Below, one piece after another: positions 59,315-64,000 of a stretch of 64,000 nucleotides of DNA; within the stretch, counting starts at the first letter, position 1, and each line of letters begins with the position of its first letter. The notes under the pieces are model-generated. The model did not search any database, was not told the DNA's origin, and saw only the letters and a list, made by a program, of their open reading frames with translations. A program made the translations under genes and the position numbers. This DNA is from Brevibacillus laterosporus (GTDB taxonomy: Bacteria; Bacillota; Bacilli; Brevibacillales; Brevibacillaceae). The stretch covers positions 1 through 64,000 of the forward strand of contig NZ_JAUKFY010000021.1 in assembly GCF_030489605.1 (NCBI RefSeq), written 5' to 3'.

Positions 59315-60196
59315 ATGAGTACTGCTGACATTCCTGAGAAAACAAAGCGCTTTTTTTATCATCCTGTTTGGTGTGTTTGTCGTGATCTGCTGGGCATTTT
59401 AATCGGTTGTGCAGTATTTGCCTTTGGAGCCAATACGCTAATTGCCGCCCATCAGCTTTTACCTGGGGGGTTGACCGGAATCTGTACCCTTCTATATCGA
59501 CTGACGGGGATGAGTGTAGGTACTTTATATTTTGTGCTAAACATTCCCTTATTGATTCTCGGTTATCTTAAAATCGGCAAGAAATTCATTTGCTATACCA
59601 TTTACGCAGTTGTTTGTATCTCAATCTTTCTCAATGTGATTCCACAAAAGCAATTATGGACCCACAATATTTTACTGGGTGCCGTTTTTGGTGGGTTAAT
59701 TGCAAGTATGGGAACAGGCTTTATACTTCGCGTAGGCGGCTCAACTGGCGGAACAGACATTTTAGGCAGAATCGCTGTGAAGTATTTTCAAATCCCGATG
59801 GGCGTGTTTGGACTGTGTATAAATGCCCTCATCGTGATAGCTTCCTCCTATTTTGGTAATCCGGAGATTGGGATGTATACCATCATTTCTATGTACATTG
59901 GGTCCCGTACAGTTGATTTGGTTCTCAATCATATTGATCGGATTACAGTTACTATTATTTCCAAAAAAGGAGACGAGGTAGCTGAAGCGATCACAAAATC
60001 AGTCGTCCGACGCGGTGTGACCATTTGGAATGCAAGCGGTGCCTATACTCATCAGGACAAACAGGTACTAATGTGCGTTATTGTAAAACACCAATGGTCG
60101 GAAACCAAAAAGATAGTGCTCACTACTGATCCAGAAGCTTTCATCACAGTAGCACCAATTAAACGTATTGTAGGTAACTTTAAAGAGACCTGGTAG
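59315..60196 (+). CDS. YitT family membrane protein
   Basis: 293 residues from ATG 59315 (preceded by GAGAACGAGAG); an ATG at 59294 is also possible. Five membrane helices in the first half with LLPGGLTGICTLLYRLTGMSVG and GSTGGTDILGRIAVKYF, then the soluble DUF2179 domain (about 205-290, TIISKKGDEVAEAI and LMCVIVKHQWSETKKIV). Typical YitT length. Function unknown; paralogs are numerous in spore formers. Has its own terminator. Confidence 0.9.
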   Translation: MSTADIPEKTKRFFYHPVWCVCRDLLGILIGCAVFAFGANTLIAAHQLLPGGLTGICTLLYRLTGMSVGTLYFVLNIPLLILGYLKIGKKFICYTIYAVVCISIFLNVIPQKQLWTHNILLGAVFGGLIASMGTGFILRVGGSTGGTDILGRIAVKYFQIPMGVFGLCINALIVIASSYFGNPEIGMYTIISMYIGSRTVDLVLNHIDRITVTIISKKGDEVAEAITKSVVRRGVTIWNASGAYTHQDKQVLMCVIVKHQWSETKKIVLTTDPEAFITVAPIKRIVGNFKETW

Positions 60197-60238
60197 GCTT
60201 TCTTCCTTCATTAGATCTATAGGTACATACTTATAGTA

Positions 60239-60273
60239 AGACCCACGAAGCACTGGCATTCGTGGGTCTTTTT
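60239..60273 (+). terminator. Terminator of the yitT gene
   Basis: Stem AGACCCACGAA / TTCGTGGGTCT, 9-base loop, then T5. Also usable by the convergent permease gene. Confidence 0.85.
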
Positions 60274-60308
60274 GCCGGTAAAAAGATCCTTTGTCATCTG
60301 ACGATTTT

Positions 60309-61577
60309 TTATGCAGATTTGCCCTGCTTTTTGTCAAAAATAAGCATGAATAAAAAAATACATATAGGGTACAAGCCGCCCCACCCCAGAAAAGGATATA
60401 AGCACAGGGTGACCACTAGAGAAATCCATGCAGAGACATGTCCCCACTTGTTTCCACGCAAAAGCTTGATCCCAGCAAGACACCCGCCTAGATATGTAGC
60501 CATAAAAGCAGCATTTGGTATCTGAATGAGCTTCTCTAATGAGATTGATCCACTTGCGAGTAACAGTAGCGTGAGTACAAAGCCACCACTAAGAAAAAGC
60601 AGTCCTCCTAACGGAGCTTGTGTGCGTGAATGCAGGGTACCCATCCAGGCAGGGGCACTTTTTTCCTTAGCTAACGCAAAAGCTATTCGGGCGGCTGCAT
60701 TTACATAAGCATTGGCAGTAGCTAGACATATAAACAAAGCGGTAATCGCAACTACCCAGCCCCCTATTTGACCAAAAGTTAACTGAACCATCGTGCTGAG
60801 TGAAGCTTTGGTTCCTGTACCATAGCTAGAGGTGGCAATGGTCATGATCGCTACGCCTACATACAGCAAAGCTATCAGAGCAGAGCTAATCATGACCCCC
60901 TTCATGGCATTTTTCTTTGGATCAATAAACTCTTCTGATAGGTGGGTTACTGCCTCCCACCCAATAAAACACCAGAACAATAAGCTAGCCGATTGAAAAA
61001 TAGAAAGCCAGCCATGAGGAACAAAAGGCGTGAAGGCCTCAAGCTTAGCGTGTGGTACAGCAGAAGCAACGGCTAATACTAAAATGGCCAGAATAAAGGA
61101 GACCACAATTGTCTGCAACCGCCCTGTCACCTGCATCCCCAAAAAGCCCATGCCCACAACAACAGCGATTATTAGGCCTGCCATAAGATATACACTGCTA
61201 TGCTCCCAGCCTAACAATGTGGTTACATAGGTAGCGCCGGTTACTGCCAAAATTGGTGCGCCAATGGGAACTGACAATAAGAAGAACCAACCAACTAAAT
61301 TGCCAAAGCGATGACCATAAACGAGTCTGACAAAATGAGAAACTCCCCCGGCGCTAGGATATATGGCGGACAAGAGTCCCATCGTAATCGCCATCGGTAT
61401 CATAACCAATGACATCATTATCCAAGATAATAAAGACGCTGGCCCAGCCATTTCAGCAGCTATTCCGGGAATTAGCAGGATTCCTGATCCAAGCACTGCT
61501 CCAATGTATAAAGCCACAATTTGAGGTAAGGTCAATGTCTTCTTTAAGGTTTGAGCTGTTTGACTTTGCATTGTCAT
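60309..61577 (-). CDS. APC-superfamily amino acid permease (YjeH-like)
   Basis: 422 residues with twelve helices. First helix carries GAVLGSGILLIPG, the APC substrate-backbone motif; later FWCFIGWEAVTHLSEEF. Resembles YjeH-type neutral amino acid exporters, though direction and substrate are inferred. AGGGGGAC precedes ATG 61577. Divergent from a LysR gene 110 bases away, which probably controls it. Confidence 0.88.
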   Translation of the reverse strand: MTMQSQTAQTLKKTLTLPQIVALYIGAVLGSGILLIPGIAAEMAGPASLLSWIMMSLVMIPMAITMGLLSAIYPSAGGVSHFVRLVYGHRFGNLVGWFFLLSVPIGAPILAVTGATYVTTLLGWEHSSVYLMAGLIIAVVVGMGFLGMQVTGRLQTIVVSFILAILVLAVASAVPHAKLEAFTPFVPHGWLSIFQSASLLFWCFIGWEAVTHLSEEFIDPKKNAMKGVMISSALIALLYVGVAIMTIATSSYGTGTKASLSTMVQLTFGQIGGWVVAITALFICLATANAYVNAAARIAFALAKEKSAPAWMGTLHSRTQAPLGGLLFLSGGFVLTLLLLASGSISLEKLIQIPNAAFMATYLGGCLAGIKLLRGNKWGHVSAWISLVVTLCLYPFLGWGGLYPICIFLFMLIFDKKQGKSA

Positions 61578-61634
61578 TTTTAGTCCCCCTAAAAATTAGT
61601 TGACCTCACTTTACCATATACTTTCCTATCGGTG

Positions 61635-61654
61635 TTATCTATAATATTTGATAA
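61635..61654. promoter_or_regulatory. Candidate LysR box between permease and LysR genes
   Basis: TTATC-N10-GATAA, a T-N11-A-type symmetric site in the 110-base divergent region, 34 bases before the LysR start and 58 before the permease start. Typical placement for a LysR regulator with an adjacent target. Confidence 0.45.
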
Positions 61655-61687
61655 ATTCAATCGATAATTTTGATGGGAAGGGAAAAT

Positions 61688-62569
61688 ATGGACATCTATT
61701 ATCTTCGAACCTTTCGCGAAGTGGCCAGACAGCAAAGCTTTACACGAGCCGCAGAAATACTAGGCTACGCCCAATCAAGCGTCACAACTCAAATCCAGCG
61801 GCTGGAAGAAGAGTTTCAAACCAGTTTATTTGAACGCTATGGTCGAAAAATTAGATTAACAGACAGTGGTGAAGAGCTCTTACATTACTCTTCGCAGATT
61901 TTAGCTCTTTTAGATGAGGTGAAAGAAAATTTATCAGAACAAACCCAGTTAACTGGCATGCTAACGATAGGTACAGTCGAGTCTTTGGCGGCATTTTATT
62001 TGCCCCCTCATCTACAATCTCTTCGTCGGATGCATCCACGTCTAAAGCTGTTTTTACAGCCAGGAATTTGTCGTGATCTGGTTCAGGGTGTTAAAAATGG
62101 CACTTATGATATTGCGATAATCATGGACAGACAGCATCATGATCCCGATTTAATCTGTCATGTCTTAAAAGAAGAGCCGCTTGTCTTAATCGGCAATCCA
62201 GATCATCCTTTAGCCTCCCTACCACAAATCAGCGTTCATGATCTTGAAGGTGAAACCATGATAGTGACCGAAGAGGGCTGCAGCTACCGAGATATGTTAG
62301 AAAGAGTAATTCAGCAGAACGGGGTCAAAACGGAGCTATCCTACGAATTTGGCAGCTTAGAAGCTATCAAGCAATGTGTTTCGTATGGTTTAGGGGTCTC
62401 GATATTGCCAAAACTCGCAGTGATTGAGGAAGTACAGCAAGGAAAGCTTAGCATCCTTCCCTTTACCCATCCAGATATCCGGGTATTTCGTCAAATTGTA
62501 TATCATCGTAAAAAACGTATTTCTAAAGCCTTCCAGTGTTTTTTGGATTTATTGGAGGGTAACAGCTAA
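61688..62569 (+). CDS. LysR-family transcriptional regulator
   Basis: 293 residues from ATG 61688 (MDIYYLRTFREVARQQSF); GGGAAGGG lies upstream and the longer ATG at 61670 is inside the operator region. HTH at about 18-45 (FTRAAEILGYAQSSVTTQIQRLE), then the two-subdomain effector domain with IGTVESLAAFYLPP and GLGVSILPKLAV. Most likely responds to the substrate of the divergent permease. Confidence 0.92.
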   Translation: MDIYYLRTFREVARQQSFTRAAEILGYAQSSVTTQIQRLEEEFQTSLFERYGRKIRLTDSGEELLHYSSQILALLDEVKENLSEQTQLTGMLTIGTVESLAAFYLPPHLQSLRRMHPRLKLFLQPGICRDLVQGVKNGTYDIAIIMDRQHHDPDLICHVLKEEPLVLIGNPDHPLASLPQISVHDLEGETMIVTEEGCSYRDMLERVIQQNGVKTELSYEFGSLEAIKQCVSYGLGVSILPKLAVIEEVQQGKLSILPFTHPDIRVFRQIVYHRKKRISKAFQCFLDLLEGNS

Positions 62570-62600
62570 TCCTTTTGAGCACATTATTCAGGTTTTCGAT

Positions 62601-62643
62601 AAAAAAGGCGAGTGTGCCGTCTCTGTGCACACTCGCCTTTTTT
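62601..62643. terminator. Bidirectional terminator
   Basis: Perfect 17-bp stem AAAAAAGGCGAGTGTGC / GCACACTCGCCTTTTTT, 9-base loop. Shared by the LysR gene and the convergent secreted peptide gene. Confidence 0.9.
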
Positions 62644-62658
62644 GACTTAGGATACAAA

Positions 62659-62892
62659 TCACCTTTTATCGGATTGAATGTCTCCACGAGCAGACTTTTT
62701 CATGGAAGCATTTTTTGGTTTTCTTATCTTTTTTTGTATGTTCGATTGTGTTTTCTCAGGTGTTTGTATGGTCACAACTTCTTTGCTTTTGGTTTGCATG
62801 CTGCTTGTCATTTCTTCTGCCCAAACCGGACTTATGGACAGCATGCTCGCTGTTAAAAAGCTAGCTGTGAGCGATTGTATTTTCATATTCAT
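62659..62892 (-). CDS. Small secreted basic protein
   Basis: 77 residues from ATG 62892 (MNMKIQSLTASFL), with AAGGAG nine bases upstream. Signal peptide to about residue 25 with a cleavage site after PVWA. The mature part is about 50 residues, Lys/Ser/Thr-rich (KKIRKPKNASMKKSARGD), no Cys. Not recognised; could bind the wall or teichoic acids by charge. It lies between the LysR gene and the VanY gene. Confidence 0.6.
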   Translation of the reverse strand: MNMKIQSLTASFLTASMLSISPVWAEEMTSSMQTKSKEVVTIQTPEKTQSNIQKKIRKPKNASMKKSARGDIQSDKR

Positions 62893-63003
62893 GTAACCCA
62901 CTCCTTACATAGGGGGCGCTCCCCTATCTAGTAAGACGAGCAACAATCCAAAAGGGTCACATTTTTACCACCGAAACTTAAAAAAATATTTTCATTGATG
63001 AGT

Positions 63004-63867
63004 TTATGCTGTCGGAGTATTTGAATATTCTTCAAGTGTTATACCTTTATCGTGAATCTCACCTGCTGCTTCTTTCCCAACATAACGCAGATGCCATGGC
63101 TCATATTGATAGCCTGTGATGGCTTCTTTCCCTTTTGGATAGCGAATAATAAATCCATATTCGTGCGCATGATCAGCTAACCAGACGGCTTCAGGAGTAC
63201 CCTCAAAACAGTCCTCTGCCGCACATTTTCCTGTGCTTCCGGAAACATCAATCGCAAGTCCAGTTTCATGTTCGCTGTGACCCGGCTCTGCGCTGTACTT
63301 CTTGGCCGCTTCTTCCCCATCCTTTTGCACATAGCGATTAAATAGGGTTGTTTGAGTAGAATGTGAACGATAAGCGGATACTCCCGCCAGCATGATGCCT
63401 TCCTGTTTCGCACCAGCAAACAATTGCTCAAGAGCAACTGCTGCTTCCTTACGCATCATACGCTTTTCAATTTTTTCTTTAAACAAAAAAGGAACATTCG
63501 GATAGACAAGATCTTGAGGTTTATAGCTATCAGGTAGCTTATACTGTTTATTAACCAGCACCTGTATACTCTCTGGAGACACTGCTTGCGCTTTGCTTCC
63601 TGACTTTTCTGTTGTACCTTCCGACGAGGCATTCGGTGCTGAAGTATTTCCTGGGGATTCCCCTGCTGTCTCATTTCCGGTCCTTTCCTTTTGATCTGTC
63701 AATGGCTCTGTTGGCTGATTTGACTGCGTTCCCTTAGTCTCAGCCGTTTGAGCATTTTCTGAGCCGGTAGACGGTGTTTTATTCGGTGTTCCCTGACACC
63801 CAGCAACCAAAGAAGCAGATAGTGCAACGAGTATTGCTGTAGCTGAAATCGTACGTACACTTTTCAT
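63004..63867 (-). CDS. VanY-type D-alanyl-D-alanine carboxypeptidase lipoprotein (M15)
   Basis: 287 residues. Lipobox LVAGC puts the lipid on Cys24. A disordered Ser/Thr/Glu/Asn linker runs to about 100. The M15B domain follows (about 120-280): SAYRSHSTQ, the zinc motif HSEHETGLAIDV (His and Asp ligands) and EPWHLRYVG (catalytic Glu and His ligand). It trims the last D-Ala from peptidoglycan stem peptides outside the membrane. No van cluster is next to it; VanZ at 7419 is far away. AGGAGGAT precedes ATG 63867. From 63868 to the window end I see only a promoter region. Confidence 0.92.
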   Translation of the reverse strand: MKSVRTISATAILVALSASLVAGCQGTPNKTPSTGSENAQTAETKGTQSNQPTEPLTDQKERTGNETAGESPGNTSAPNASSEGTTEKSGSKAQAVSPESIQVLVNKQYKLPDSYKPQDLVYPNVPFLFKEKIEKRMMRKEAAVALEQLFAGAKQEGIMLAGVSAYRSHSTQTTLFNRYVQKDGEEAAKKYSAEPGHSEHETGLAIDVSGSTGKCAAEDCFEGTPEAVWLADHAHEYGFIIRYPKGKEAITGYQYEPWHLRYVGKEAAGEIHDKGITLEEYSNTPTA

Positions 63868-64000
63868 AAATTCCTTTTATCCTCCTCTTTCCAATCACAA
63901 GGCCTGTCCAACTGCTTTATGAGGAAAAAATTTCGTACAACGTAAGTGACGATCCTGATAAGGAAAGGGTTTCCTTATTGCATAAAAAAGGCGACTAAAT

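Overview
The window looks like a chromosomal stretch of an aerobic, AT-rich, endospore-forming Bacillota. A complete gerA-type germination operon, a single-chain bacterial glycyl-tRNA synthetase, Gram-positive ribosome binding sites, a cellobiose-type PTS and a Fur box all fit. The gene set suggests Paenibacillaceae, possibly Brevibacillus, but that is inference; nothing here is a species marker. No rRNA, tRNA or CRISPR array was recognised.

Layout. 1-4,100 is a gene graveyard: an IS231-like (IS4 family) transposase running off the left edge, a small unknown gene, a SUKH immunity gene with one nonsense codon, a frameshifted serine recombinase, a stub of a metallophosphoesterase, and opposed remnants of a PepSY/YcdB-like and a DUF4062 gene. 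4,123-10,144 (minus) is a probable antimicrobial-peptide or cell-envelope stress operon: response regulator, histidine kinase, VanZ-family protein, ABC ATPase and FtsX-type permease, with tandem GTGACA repeats before vanZ. 10,180-11,913 holds remnants of a surface protein and an IS3 transposase, then a small Thr/Gly/Cys-rich peptide gene that resembles a RiPP precursor. 12,081-19,892 is a beta-glucoside PTS locus: IIB, IIC, IIA, two GH1 phospho-glucosidases, a YczE-like membrane protein and a LicR-like PRD activator, with a shared palindrome GTTCCTA-N4-TAGGAAC in both promoter regions. Both GH1 enzymes have Gln where the acid/base Glu belongs.

20,000-26,300 holds a frameshifted unknown gene, the gerA-type operon and a 190-bp relic of the same IS231-like end seen at the left. 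26,570-29,891 is a two-component system translationally coupled to a WD40/TolB-like lipoprotein. 30,639-32,312 is a DJ-1/PfpI protein and its neighbouring WYL regulator. 33,282-38,652 is a convergent five-gene lipid cluster: zinc dehydrogenase and class II aldolase on plus; lipase, UgtP-like glycosyltransferase and diacylglycerol kinase on minus. 38,796-45,391 contains an EEP nuclease/phosphatase and the two-gene 2-hydroxyacyl-CoA dehydratase-like and activase system.

45,400-49,360 contains a decayed MalT-like regulator, a 58-residue His/Cys-rich protein behind a sigma-K-like promoter, and a TetR regulator with two matching palindromic operators next to a DUF4064 gene. 49,500-64,000 is mostly ordinary chromosomal content: DUF2935, DUF817, an XRE/DUF2975 pair, a PPOX protein, an HmoA-like heme monooxygenase behind a Fur box, glyS with a large palindrome across its putative promoter, a CNNM/CBS protein with MerR, YitT, a divergent APC permease/LysR pair, and a VanY lipoprotein carboxypeptidase.

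Most likely to be new biology: the paired Gln-for-Glu GH1 enzymes in a PTS operon, the orphan RiPP-like peptide, the His/Cys-rich probable spore protein, and the lipid cluster.
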